From NCBI RefSeq assembly GCF_003474385.1, contig NZ_QUCY01000001.1, positions 62,001 through 126,000 of the forward strand: a DNA stretch of 64,000 bases. Direction: 5' to 3'. Numbering within the stretch: position 1 is the first letter of the stretch; each line of letters opens with the position of its first letter. The notes beneath the pieces are model-generated. The model worked only from the letters and a program-made list of their open reading frames with translations, searched no databases and was not told the origin of the DNA. Shown here one piece after another: positions 27,161 to 36,606 of this stretch. Source of the stretch: Senegalimassilia sp003474385 (GTDB taxonomy: Bacteria; Actinomycetota; Coriobacteriia; Coriobacteriales; Eggerthellaceae). The position numbers were made by a program, and so were the translations under genes.

Positions 27161-27702
27161 GCGAACCGAAACGTTGCATGCAGGCCGTGCTCGCCGGGTT
27201 CGGCGGCCAGGGCATCTTGTTCGCCGGCAAGATCATCGCCAACGCCGGCCTGCTTGAGGACCGCGAGCTTTCCTGGCTTCCCAGCTACGGGCCCGAGATG
27301 CGCGGCGGCACCGCCAACTGCAGCGTGTGCATCTCCGACGACCCCATCGGAAGCCCGCTCGTGCTCAACCCCGACGTGCTGGTGGTCATGAACCAGCCGT
27401 CGCTCGACAAGTTCGAGCATAGCGTGCAGCCCGGCGGCTTGGTGATCGTCGACAGCACGCTTGTGCCTCGCATCCCGGATATGCCCAGCGTCACGGTGTG
27501 CGCCGTGCCCGCCACGGCCCTCGCCGAGGAGGCGGGCCTGAAGGGCCTTGCCAACGTCATCTTGGTGGGCAAGCTGTTCGCCGAAACCCGCTTCTGCAGC
27601 GAGGAGACCATTCGCGCGGCTGTGGCCGCCGTGGTCCCGGCGCGTAAGAAGGACAAGCTGGCAGGCAACCTGCGCGCCCTGGAGCTGGGTGTCCAGGCAT
27701 AG
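27157..27702 (+). CDS. 2-oxoacid:ferredoxin oxidoreductase, gamma subunit
   Basis: A 181-residue subunit with the family N-terminus LAGFGGQGILFAGK and the PEMRGGTANCSV block that helps bind CoA. It completes the delta-alpha-beta-gamma set. It overlaps the beta subunit (ATGA). No terminator is seen immediately after its stop; the first strong one is at 27995-28035. Confidence 0.9.
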   Translation: MSEPKRCMQAVLAGFGGQGILFAGKIIANAGLLEDRELSWLPSYGPEMRGGTANCSVCISDDPIGSPLVLNPDVLVVMNQPSLDKFEHSVQPGGLVIVDSTLVPRIPDMPSVTVCAVPATALAEEAGLKGLANVILVGKLFAETRFCSEETIRAAVAAVVPARKKDKLAGNLRALELGVQA

Positions 27703-27830
27703 TCTGCGACTGACATCGCAGGTTAATCGCATGGGCGCGAGGCGCGCTTGGCGTGGGGTGCCGGGGATGCAGGTGCGATCCGCGCTTGATGCTGCCTAGC
27801 TGTGCGCGCATGCATGATCTGTGCATGGCG

Positions 27831-27875
27831 TGCCGTGCCGTGCCGTGCCGTGCCGTGCCGTGCCGTGCCGTGTCG
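27831..27875. repeat. TGCCG pentanucleotide tandem repeat
   Basis: Eight perfect consecutive copies of TGCCG (27831-27870) and a ninth with one change (TGTCG). The copies are identical, which points to recent slippage. No gene clearly spans it. Confidence 0.95.
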
Positions 27876-27994
27876 GGGGATGCAGGCTATATTCTCGTTT
27901 TATGGTTCAAAGCATCGCGATAGCCCGGGTTTGCGGGTGCAAGCCGCGCTCGATATCGCGAGATGCTCGATAGTCCGGGTCCTGTAAACCGATT

Positions 27995-28040
27995 CGAAAC
28001 CCAACCGGTAACCGATGGTTACCGGTTGGGTTTCGTTGTT
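27995..28040 (+). terminator. Terminator of the oxidoreductase operon
   Basis: A perfect 19-bp stem with a 3-base loop (GAT), 27995-28013 pairing with 28017-28035, followed by TTGTTTC. It is the longest perfect hairpin in the window. Confidence 0.8.
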
Positions 28041-28058
28041 TCATATGCGGTAGCTTTT

Positions 28059-28121
28059 CCCTTTCGGTGAGAGGGTTTTGCTTCGTTCGCTTGTGGCCGC
28101 CTTCCCTTTTCACCGAAAAGG
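28059..28121. repeat. Two short tri-loop hairpins after the terminator
   Basis: CCCTTTC-GGT-GAGAGGG then TTTTG (about 28059-28079), and CCTTTTC-ACC-GAAAAGG (28105-28121). The outer halves also pair with each other (TTCGGTGA with TCACCGAA), so alternative folds are possible. Confidence 0.6.
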
Positions 28122-28223
28122 TTTCGGAATCGTAGCTGCCAGCTAATGAAATCACAAGGGCCTTTCCTTAGCATTGATATCGTTTCAGCACGTCAGTGCA
28201 TCGTTTAGGGAAAGGGAATGCTC

Positions 28224-28973
28224 ATGGAAACCAACACCGTGCAAGCCTCGCCGCTGGTACAGCCGTCGAAATCGGGGCTGGGAATCGCCGGCTTCGTTCT
28301 GGGGATCATCGCTTTAGCGACATCGTTTCTGCCCATCATCAACAATTTCTCGGCTTTGCTTGCCGTAATCGGCTTTGTTCTCGCGCTCATCGGCATGATC
28401 GCGTGCGTGAAGGGGAGGAAGTCGGGCAAGGGCCTGTCCATTGCCGGCGTGGTGATGAACGTCATCGCATTCGCCGTGGTGCTGGCCACGCAAAGCATGT
28501 ACAGCTCCACTATCGATGATGTCTTCTCCGGCACCTCGGTGGCGCCGCAGCCGGCAAACGAGCAGCCTGCAACTACCGCCCCTGCTTCCGATGAAGCCGC
28601 CGACAACAGCCAGACAACGGCGGCGGGCAATTCCATAACGTTGAAGAACGGCCTCGTGCTCACGGTGGACGACGTGGTCACCGGGCTTCAGAGCTACGAT
28701 GGAAAGCCTATCACGCAGGTGAGCGTGACCTATCAGAACAACGGCAACAGCCAGGCGTCGTTCAATCCCTATGATTGGAAGGCTGAGGATGCCCAGGGCG
28801 CCCAGCGCTCGCAAGCGTTCTACACCGACGGCGACAACGAGTTGCATTCCGGCACCCTTGCCGCAGGCGGCACGGTTTCGGGCAATCTGTACTTCGAAGG
28901 CGATGTGGTGAAGGTGCTGTATGAAAACGCCTTCCTCGGCCGCGGTTCGGATGTCTCCTGGAACATCGTCTAA
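28224..28973 (+). CDS. DUF4190/DUF4352-like membrane protein
   Basis: A 249-residue protein with three hydrophobic segments in the first 100 residues (about 18-38, 43-62 and 75-93), resembling DUF4190, a Thr/Ala/Pro-rich linker, and a C-terminal beta domain resembling DUF4352, an immunoglobulin-like extracytoplasmic module (VSVTYQNNGN, FEGDVVKVLYEN). Its function is unknown. ATG 28224 is preferred to ATG 28218 because AGGGAAAGGG ends at 28215. It has its own terminator. Confidence 0.72.
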   Translation: METNTVQASPLVQPSKSGLGIAGFVLGIIALATSFLPIINNFSALLAVIGFVLALIGMIACVKGRKSGKGLSIAGVVMNVIAFAVVLATQSMYSSTIDDVFSGTSVAPQPANEQPATTAPASDEAADNSQTTAAGNSITLKNGLVLTVDDVVTGLQSYDGKPITQVSVTYQNNGNSQASFNPYDWKAEDAQGAQRSQAFYTDGDNELHSGTLAAGGTVSGNLYFEGDVVKVLYENAFLGRGSDVSWNIV

Positions 28974-28989
28974 GCTTCGCGAAAAGTCG

Positions 28990-29037
28990 TGCCCATCGGG
29001 TCGGGCGGCCGCGTCTGTATCCGATGGGCATTTCTTT
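28990..29037 (+). terminator. Terminator of the DUF4352-like gene
   Basis: TGCCCATCGG (28990-28999) pairs with CCGATGGGCA (29021-29030) and is followed by TTTCTTT. Confidence 0.8.
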
Positions 29038-29045
29038 GCTACTAT
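29037..29045 (+). promoter_or_regulatory. Extended -10 promoter of the HTH gene
   Basis: TGCTACTAT fits the TGnTATAAT extended -10. It lies 47 bases before the chosen start and supports the GTG 29092 start rather than ATG 29044, which would lie within the -10 element. No good -35 is seen. Confidence 0.5.
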
Positions 29046-29091
29046 GGAACCAAGGAAACGAAAACCGGCGAAGCGCAGAAGGAAGCGGCGA

Positions 29092-29514
29092 GTGAAAGAA
29101 CCCATGACCGAGGACCTGCTCAACGAGCTGCTCGATTCTCCTGACCCTGCCGCATTCGCCAGCAAGCACAAGCTTGCGTGCCGCAGCCTGCCCGATTATC
29201 TTCAGCAGCTGCTCGACGAGCGCGGCTTGAGGCGTCCCGAGGTGGTGCGCCGGGCGGGCATCAACCCCACGTTCGGGTATCAGATCTTCGTCGGCCAGCG
29301 CAACCCGTCGCGCAACAAGCTGCTGCAGCTGGCCTTCGCCATGAAGCTGTCGCTGCGCGAGACGAATCGCCTGTTGCAAGCGGGCGGCTGCAACGAGCTG
29401 TATTGCAAGAACCGCCGCGATGCCATCATCATCTTCTGCATCGATCATGGCGAAACGCTGCAAACCGTCGATGAGCAGCTGTACGCCTTCCACGAGGACA
29501 CCATCACCGAGTAG
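29092..29514 (+). CDS. Helix-turn-helix (XRE-like) DNA-binding protein
   Basis: A 140-residue protein with a helix-turn-helix of XRE type at about residues 40-105 (LLDERGLRRPEVVRRAGINPTFGYQIF, then NPSRNKLLQLAFAMKLS) and a short C-terminal segment of unknown role. GTG 29092 is chosen because GAAGGAAG stands at 29077-29085; an ATG at 29104 is the alternative. The next gene, 90 bases downstream on the same strand, encodes a Ser/Thr kinase. I infer that the pair may form a signalling unit. Confidence 0.75.
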   Translation: MKEPMTEDLLNELLDSPDPAAFASKHKLACRSLPDYLQQLLDERGLRRPEVVRRAGINPTFGYQIFVGQRNPSRNKLLQLAFAMKLSLRETNRLLQAGGCNELYCKNRRDAIIIFCIDHGETLQTVDEQLYAFHEDTITE

Positions 29515-29585
29515 CTGGCGGCGTCGGGAGGCATTGTCATTCCGGTCCCGTTAGCGACATGCGGGCATTGGCGAGCTTGCGTATC

Positions 29586-29594
29586 TGCTACCAT
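29586..29594 (+). promoter_or_regulatory. Extended -10 promoter of the kinase gene
   Basis: TGCTACCAT lies only 11 bases before the kinase ATG at 29605, so a transcript started here would have a leader of only a few bases. No Shine-Dalgarno is visible before that ATG. Confidence 0.45.
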
Positions 29595-29604
29595 CGTCAT
29601 CGTT

Positions 29605-31083
29605 ATGAAAGGATCCCTGCAACAACATCTGGAAAGCCTTGCTCGCGATGAGTGCTATCGCGTCGATGCGGTTTTGAAGGAAGGTCATCTCGAGCGCACG
29701 GAGCGCGTGTTCTTCGTCGGGGCTAACGGTGCCGAGCAGGGTCCCTACGTGCGCAAGGTGTTCGAAGCCGAATCGGGGTTGGGCAGCGCGTACGGGCGGG
29801 TGCTGGCAGCGCAGCGGCAGGGGAAACGGTTCCTGCACCTGCCGCGCATCATAGATTGCTATTCATTGGGTGAGCAGGATGCGGTGGTGATGGAGTTCGT
29901 GCCCGGGCGCACGCTTGCCGACGAGCTCTACGAAACCGGGCCGTCCCTTGATGCGGCCAAGCGGCTGTTCCCCGGCATATGCGATGCCATCGCCGAGCTG
30001 CATGGCCGTTTCGATCCGCCGCTTATCCATCGCGATATCAAGCCGTCGAACTTTATGGTGGAGGGTGACACGGTCTTGGTGATAGACCTAGGCATCGCCC
30101 GCACCTTTGACAAGGATGCCGTGTGCGACACAAGCCATTTCGGCACGCGTGCGTATGCGCCGCCCGAGCAGTTCGGCTACGGTCAGACCGATGTGCGCAG
30201 CGATGTCTATGCGCTGGGCATGTTGCTGTTCTACCTGCTGTGCGAGGAGACCCCCGTTCCCGCGACGGTTCAAGATCGCCTGCGCGTGTATGGGGTTCCC
30301 CAATCGGTGCGCGACGTGGTGGCCCAGGCGACCGCGTTCGACCCTGCCGATCGGTTCGGGTCGGTGGGAGCGATGCGCGCGTCGTTCATGTACGCGATCG
30401 GGTGCCCCGTCGATTTTCAACGGGGATCTTTTGCTGCTGATACGGGTTGTGTGCGGGGCGCTGGCTATGTTCCGCGTGGCGATTCGGCTTCCGAAGCAGG
30501 TTGCGCGCAAGGTCCCGGATTCCAGCCTGGTCTCCGAATGGATGGTGCTTTACGGTCCGGCAACGCTGGGCATGCCGCTGATTCTAATCTCGCCGGCGTC
30601 ACGCCTGGTGCGGCAGAGCCGGCTTTGTCGTCTGCAGCGCCTGATACATTAACGTTGCGTGACGCCAAAGAGCGGGGAAGATCCAAGGCTTTTGCGCGTG
30701 GTGCAGAAGCCGCCTTTCGATGGCTGTGGGGGTTTTGGTCCGGCATCGCGCACCGCTTGCCGTTAGGCGTGGGGGTGGCATGGGATATCCTGCTGGCCGC
30801 CTGGGGCGCGGTCATGGCCTTCGCGTGCGTCGCCTCCGGCATGAACCCGCAAGGGGACATGGCTCGTTTGCCTGCGGTCGCTTGTGCGGTGTCGTATGTG
30901 TGCGTGTGGCTGGCCATGGACTGGACGATCCCGTTGCTCATCGACACTCGGCCGCTGGAGAAGCTGTTCACGTGGTTTGAACGGCCTTCGCTCAAACAAC
31001 GGGTGATTGCGGCAGCGTGCATGGCGGGTGCCGCGTTCGCTGTGCTCACGCTGATAGGCATCCTGTTTCTACGTGAATCCTAG
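29605..31083 (+). CDS. Membrane-anchored serine/threonine protein kinase
   Basis: A 492-residue Hanks-type kinase. The catalytic loop HRDIKPSN begins at H142, the metal loop is DLG (161-163) in place of DFG, and APPEQ marks the activation segment end. The glycine-rich loop is poorly conserved, although a lysine follows in VRKVF. A Gly/Ala-rich linker (about 280-365) leads to three hydrophobic segments near the C-terminus (about 388-412, 425-445 and 465-487). This puts the kinase domain in the cytoplasm ahead of a membrane tail. No extracytoplasmic sensor such as PASTA is seen. The upstream HTH gene is the most likely partner or target. Confidence 0.8.
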   Translation: MKGSLQQHLESLARDECYRVDAVLKEGHLERTERVFFVGANGAEQGPYVRKVFEAESGLGSAYGRVLAAQRQGKRFLHLPRIIDCYSLGEQDAVVMEFVPGRTLADELYETGPSLDAAKRLFPGICDAIAELHGRFDPPLIHRDIKPSNFMVEGDTVLVIDLGIARTFDKDAVCDTSHFGTRAYAPPEQFGYGQTDVRSDVYALGMLLFYLLCEETPVPATVQDRLRVYGVPQSVRDVVAQATAFDPADRFGSVGAMRASFMYAIGCPVDFQRGSFAADTGCVRGAGYVPRGDSASEAGCAQGPGFQPGLRMDGALRSGNAGHAADSNLAGVTPGAAEPALSSAAPDTLTLRDAKERGRSKAFARGAEAAFRWLWGFWSGIAHRLPLGVGVAWDILLAAWGAVMAFACVASGMNPQGDMARLPAVACAVSYVCVWLAMDWTIPLLIDTRPLEKLFTWFERPSLKQRVIAAACMAGAAFAVLTLIGILFLRES

Positions 31084-31163
31084 TATTTGCTATTGCTATC
31101 CAACCAATTTTTGGAAATAACGCGCCGTTTATCGAATAAGGCCGCTTCAGATTACGGTTCGGG

Positions 31164-31169
31164 TACAAT
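31164..31169 (+). promoter_or_regulatory. -10 box of tRNA-Sec
   Basis: TACAAT stands 17 bases before the 5' end of the tRNA. No convincing -35 is seen at the normal spacing. Confidence 0.4.
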
Positions 31170-31186
31170 ACATGATGAAATCACGT

Positions 31187-31283
31187 GGAGATGGATGGGT
31201 CCTGGTGGGCCCCGCGGCCTTCAAAGCCGTTGTGAGGCGCGCAGAACGTCTCGGGTGTGTTCGATTCGCACGCGTCTCCGCCA
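31187..31283 (+). tRNA. selC: tRNA-Sec (anticodon UCA)
   Basis: A 97-base tRNA with all marks of selenocysteine tRNA: a long acceptor arm (GGAGATGG with GCGTCTCC, seven of eight pairs), a 6-bp D stem (GGGTCC/GGGCCC) with a 4-base loop, the anticodon loop CTTCAAA with UCA at 31221-31223, a long variable arm (GAGGCG/CGTCTC), a 5-bp T stem with TTCGATT, and an encoded CCA. It reads UGA with SelB. It is convergent with the selB-selA operon. Confidence 0.95.
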
Positions 31284-31293
31284 TATTTGACGC

Positions 31294-31321
31294 AAAAAGG
31301 AGCCTTCTAGGGCTCCTTTTT
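31294..31321 (+). terminator. Terminator of tRNA-Sec
   Basis: AAAAAGGAGCC pairs with GGCTCCTTTTT around a 6-base loop. Confidence 0.9.
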
Positions 31322-31436
31322 ATATTGTCGGCTTTCGCTTGCGGGGCGATTGCGGGTTGATGAGGCGGACCTGGCTTATAGGACAAAATAGCGTGTCTGA
31401 TTTTGAGGCGTCAGCGCAGGCTGATGCCTCTTTTTC
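31322..31436 (+). other. Second terminator and unexplained segment after tRNA-Sec
   Basis: After the tRNA terminator there are 83 bases with no gene, then a second complete terminator (GAGGCGTCAGC 31405-31415 with GCTGATGCCTC 31420-31430, then five T). A terminator needs a transcript, so the segment may hold a short RNA or may simply catch read-through. Confidence 0.45.
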
Positions 31437-31453
31437 GTTCGCCTGAAAGCAAC

Positions 31454-31494
31454 AACGCCTCCCTTCCATGTCTAGCGGAAGGGAGGCGTTTTGA
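31454..31494 (-). terminator. Terminator of selA-selB
   Basis: A perfect 14-bp stem (AACGCCTCCCTTCC and its complement) with a 9-base loop, with T-rich sequence on both sides, so it may act in both directions. Confidence 0.75.
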
Positions 31495-31583
31495 GTTCGC
31501 GAATCGTGCGTTAGAACAGGGGTTCGTGCTCTTCGGAAGGGCCGTTCAATCGGTTTATCGCTGCTCCGATCGGCGTATTTTGC

Positions 31584-33518
<1,935 letters not shown>

Positions 33519-33524
33519 AGCGCG

Positions 33525-34988
33525 CTACGACTCCTTTCGCCCTTCGATGGCCGTGAAATAGCTGGCCACGGCGCTGGCAATCTCAGGGATATCCTCTTCG
33601 GTGATGGTGCGTGCATCGAAGAGCACGCATTCGCGCTTGATGCGCCCGATCACGGGCACGTCGCGCTTTCGCTGGAGGTGCTCCTCGCAGCCTTGCGCGT
33701 TGCCAGCCTCGAAGCGCATGCGCACGCAGAACGTGGGGATGTCGCACATGGGAAGCGACCCCCCGCCCGCACGGCCCGTTTCCTCGACGATTTCCAGCTG
33801 CGCCTGCTCGGGGGTCACGCGCTCGGCCAGGGCCGCCATCAGCGCCTCGGCGCGTTCGCGCACCGTTTCGGCATCCTCGGTGAGCATGCGCAGGGTGGGG
33901 ATGCGGCGAAGCGCGTCCTCGGGGTCCAGATACAGGCGCAGCGTAGCCTCAAGGGCGGCGAGCGTCATCTTGTCCAGGCGCAGCGCGCGGGCGAGCGGAT
34001 GCTTCTTCAAGCGGTCGATGTATTCCTTTCGGCCCACCACGATGCCTGCCTGGGGGCCGCCGAGCAGCTTATCGCCCGAGAAGCTGACTAGGTCGCACCC
34101 TTCGGCAAGCGATTCGCGCACCGTGGGCTCGGCGTATTCGCCGAACACGTCGAGGTGCATGAAGGCGCCCGAGCCCTGGTCCTCGTAGACCAGCAGTTCG
34201 GGGCAGGCTTCGCCGGCGGTGGCGCGGCGGGCGTTCTCCGCATCGGCGATGCGTCGCAGGTCGGTTTTCGAGACGCTTTCGGTGAAGCCGATCATGCGGT
34301 AGTTGGAGGGGTGCACCTTGAGCAGCATGGCGGTGTCGGGCGTGATGGCTCGCTCGTAGTCGAAGGCATGCGTCTTGTTCGTGGCGCCAACCTCCACCAT
34401 GCGCGCTTTTGATTGGGCCATGATGTCGGGTACGCGGAAGCTGCCGCCGATCTCGACGAGCTCGCCTCGGCTGACGATGGCCTCGTGACCGGCGGCGAAC
34501 TCGGCGAGCACCATCATGACGGCGGCCGCGTTGTTGTTCACGGCGATGGCGGCCTCTGCGCCGGTGAGCGCGCAGATGAGGTGCTCCACATGGTTATGGC
34601 GGCTGCCGCGCGCCATGTTGTCGATGTTGTATTCAAGCGTGGAATAGCCGCGTGCCGCCTCCACCACCGCCTGCACGGCGGGCTCGGCAAGCACGCTGCG
34701 GCCGAGGTTGGTGTGGATGATCACGCCGGTGGCGTTGATAACGCGCCTGAGGCTCGGGCGCAGCGTAGCCAGCGCACCGTTGACGGCGTCGGTCAAGATG
34801 GCCTCGACGTCTACAGCGTCCACTTCTCCCGCCAAGATGAGCTGACGGTGCGCATCCACTGCCGCACGGGCGCGGTCGACGAGCATGGAGCGGGGGACGA
34901 TGGCCTCGAGCGCCTTCATGGGGTCGGCTTGCATAAGCTCTTCGACCTGGGGTAATGCGCGTAACAGATCGGTACGTGGTTCGGGCAT
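33525..34988 (-). CDS. selA: L-seryl-tRNA(Sec) selenium transferase
   Basis: A 487-residue pyridoxal phosphate enzyme that turns Ser-tRNA(Sec) into Sec-tRNA(Sec) with selenophosphate. The cofactor lysine K307 is in SGDKLLGGPQAG. The N-terminal domain binds tRNA-Sec; the family blocks INATGVIIHTNLGRS and EYNIDN are intact. AAAGGATCC precedes the start. It is the first gene of the selA-selB operon and depends on SelD, also encoded in this window. Confidence 0.95.
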   Translation of the reverse strand: MPEPRTDLLRALPQVEELMQADPMKALEAIVPRSMLVDRARAAVDAHRQLILAGEVDAVDVEAILTDAVNGALATLRPSLRRVINATGVIIHTNLGRSVLAEPAVQAVVEAARGYSTLEYNIDNMARGSRHNHVEHLICALTGAEAAIAVNNNAAAVMMVLAEFAAGHEAIVSRGELVEIGGSFRVPDIMAQSKARMVEVGATNKTHAFDYERAITPDTAMLLKVHPSNYRMIGFTESVSKTDLRRIADAENARRATAGEACPELLVYEDQGSGAFMHLDVFGEYAEPTVRESLAEGCDLVSFSGDKLLGGPQAGIVVGRKEYIDRLKKHPLARALRLDKMTLAALEATLRLYLDPEDALRRIPTLRMLTEDAETVRERAEALMAALAERVTPEQAQLEIVEETGRAGGGSLPMCDIPTFCVRMRFEAGNAQGCEEHLQRKRDVPVIGRIKRECVLFDARTITEEDIPEIASAVASYFTAIEGRKES

Positions 34989-35239
34989 GGATCCTCTTTC
35001 CTTATGGCGTGCGGCGGCGCCGTTTGTGGGTCGCCGCGGGTTTTCCGTAACTCAATATAGCAGGCAAGCTCGCAACGGCTTGGGGCAAGGCGGCGAGTGC
35101 GCCAAATGCCCGGCAAATGCTATCGCAGACGGGTCAATTCGTGCCGTTCACGTCAATGAGCACGATTCACGCGCGTAGCCATGCAAGAATTACCGTGTTT
35201 TTCCTAAAGACGAGATATCGCGAACAGGGGGAGGTTTCC

Positions 35240-36082
35240 ATGGCAATGGATCAAACGGATGTGAAAGCGCTACGACCTGATGCGCTCGGCCCCGCCGAGA
35301 TCGAGGCGAAGGCCGAGACGCTGGCCGTGGGCAAGGCCGGCATGGCAGGCGCGAAGTGCTTCGTGCTGGCAATGCTCGCCGGCGCGTTCATCGCGTTCGG
35401 CGCAACGTATTTCCTGGTGTTCCTGGGCGACTCGGCCGTGCCGTTCGCCGCTCAGCGCCTGGTCGGCGGCATCTGCTTCAGCTTGGGCCTGGTACTCGTG
35501 CTGTGCTGCGGCGCCGAGCTGTTCACCGGCAACATGCTCATGGTGACGGGTTTGGCGTCTAAGAAGATCAAGCTTGGCGGCCTGGTGCGCAACTGGGTCA
35601 TCGTGTGGCTCGGCAACCTGGTCGGTTCGCTGATCGTGGTGGCGCTCATCTATTGGTGCGGCGTCGGCGCGATGAACGGCGGCGCCGTGGGCGATGCCAT
35701 GGTGTCGGTGGCCGTCGGCAAGGTCACCCCTGATTGGCTCGTGCTCATGGCCAAGGGCGTCATGTGCAACGTCATGGTGTGCCTGGCGGTGTGGATCGGC
35801 TTCTCCGCGCGCACCGTGGTGGACAAGGTACTTGGAATCATGCTCCCCATCAGCTTCTTCGTGGCTGCCGGCTTCGAGCACTGCGTGGCGAACATGTTCT
35901 TCCTGCCCACTGGCCTGCTCATGAAGTCCGCCGGGTTCGGCGCGGCGGTCGCCAACGCCGGCGCGTTCGATGTGACGGCCATCCTGTACAACCTGTCCGC
36001 CGCGACGGTGGGCAACATCATCGGCGGCGTCCTGGTCGGCCTGGCCTACTGGTTCGTGTATGCTAGGAACAAGGCGAAGTAG
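35240..36082 (+). CDS. Formate/nitrite transporter, FocA/NirC family
   Basis: A 280-residue channel with six hydrophobic segments and the family motifs CGAELFTGNML and NLVGSL, plus FEHCVANMF in the second half. Such pentameric channels pass formate, nitrite or hydrosulfide. ATG 35240 follows GGGGGAGG at 35227-35234. It sits between the selenocysteine genes, and many formate dehydrogenases are selenoproteins, which favours formate; no dehydrogenase gene is in the window. Confidence 0.85.
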   Translation: MAMDQTDVKALRPDALGPAEIEAKAETLAVGKAGMAGAKCFVLAMLAGAFIAFGATYFLVFLGDSAVPFAAQRLVGGICFSLGLVLVLCCGAELFTGNMLMVTGLASKKIKLGGLVRNWVIVWLGNLVGSLIVVALIYWCGVGAMNGGAVGDAMVSVAVGKVTPDWLVLMAKGVMCNVMVCLAVWIGFSARTVVDKVLGIMLPISFFVAAGFEHCVANMFFLPTGLLMKSAGFGAAVANAGAFDVTAILYNLSAATVGNIIGGVLVGLAYWFVYARNKAK

Positions 36083-36120
36083 CGCTGCGGTTGCGTGTTT
36101 CCGCCTAATGGGTTTTTGCG

Positions 36121-36153
36121 AACGGCACTTGCGGATTGCAGGTGCCGTTTTCG
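36121..36153 (+). terminator. Terminator of the FocA-type gene
   Basis: AACGGCACTTGC pairs with GCAGGTGCCGTT (one G-T pair) around a 5-base loop and runs into TTCGTTT. Confidence 0.8.
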
Positions 36154-36165
36154 TTTGCACGACGC

Positions 36166-36555
36166 CGCGAGAACGGGCGCGGTTGGCCTGTGCGGCATGA
36201 ACAACGAAACCATCCCCGATGCCGAGACGGTGCTGCCGAAAAACCTCTGCCCGCTCATCAAGGGCACCTACGGCTTCGCGCCATCTCCGGTCGCTATCTG
36301 CAAATCAATTGCTCGGTCATGTCGCCCAACGAGGGCCGCATCGAGCATATGATGGATATGGTGGAGAAATACGAGGTCGACGGCGTGGTCGAAGTGGTGC
36401 TGCAGGCGTGCCACACCTTCAACATCGAGGCGGTGCGCGTGCAGCGCGCCTGCGAGCAGGCCGGCGTGCCCTACATGAAGCTTGAAACCGATTACTCCAC
36501 CAACGATGCCGGCCAGGTGGAAACCCGCCTGGGCGCGTTCATCGAGATGCTGTAG
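36166..36555 (+). pseudogene. Remnant of a YjiM-like double-cubane-cluster reductase (2-hydroxyacyl-CoA dehydratase D-type)
   Basis: Two pieces of one family lie fused but in different frames. The N-terminal piece (about 36175-36280) reads VGLCGMNNETIP then LPKNLCPLIKGTYGFA, holding the cluster cysteines CGMNN and CPLIK. The C-terminal piece (about 36284-36555) reads RYLQINCSVMSPNEGR, VLQACHTFNIE and LETDYSTNDAGQ, ending in FIEML as in YjiM. The whole middle, some 200 or more codons, is missing and the frame shifts at the junction. The extreme N-terminus is also gone. A 139-residue open frame covers the C-terminal piece but has no good start. It precedes yedF, the place such genes have in selenium clusters. 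Confidence 0.8.
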
Positions 36556-36606
36556 CGGGAAGATTTGCGCAAGTGCGGCGCAAAACGCCGCGGAAAGGAG
36601 ATGCTC

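Larger units (their letters stand above)
27703..28223. other. Repeat- and hairpin-rich spacer without a gene
   Basis: A 520-base region with no convincing coding frame. It holds two diverged copies of a GC-rich segment (27766-27790 and 27933-27957 share GGTGC and CCGCGCT-GAT), a TGCCG pentamer array, a 19-bp terminator, and two further short hairpins. A small frame across the array (27802-27987) would encode repeated AVPCR units but has no Shine-Dalgarno or homology that I recognise. Confidence 0.55.

Noticed and set aside
27831..27875. CRISPR array
   Set aside because: Five-base units without spacers; a simple tandem repeat.
27802..27987. 61-residue frame across the TGCCG array
   Set aside because: No Shine-Dalgarno, no similarity, and the AVPCR repeats follow from the DNA repeat; kept only as a possible phase-variable frame in the findings.
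36136..36555. 139-residue protein as an intact gene
   Set aside because: Its first 50 residues read the YjiM N-terminal piece in the wrong frame; the conserved part begins only after the deletion junction.
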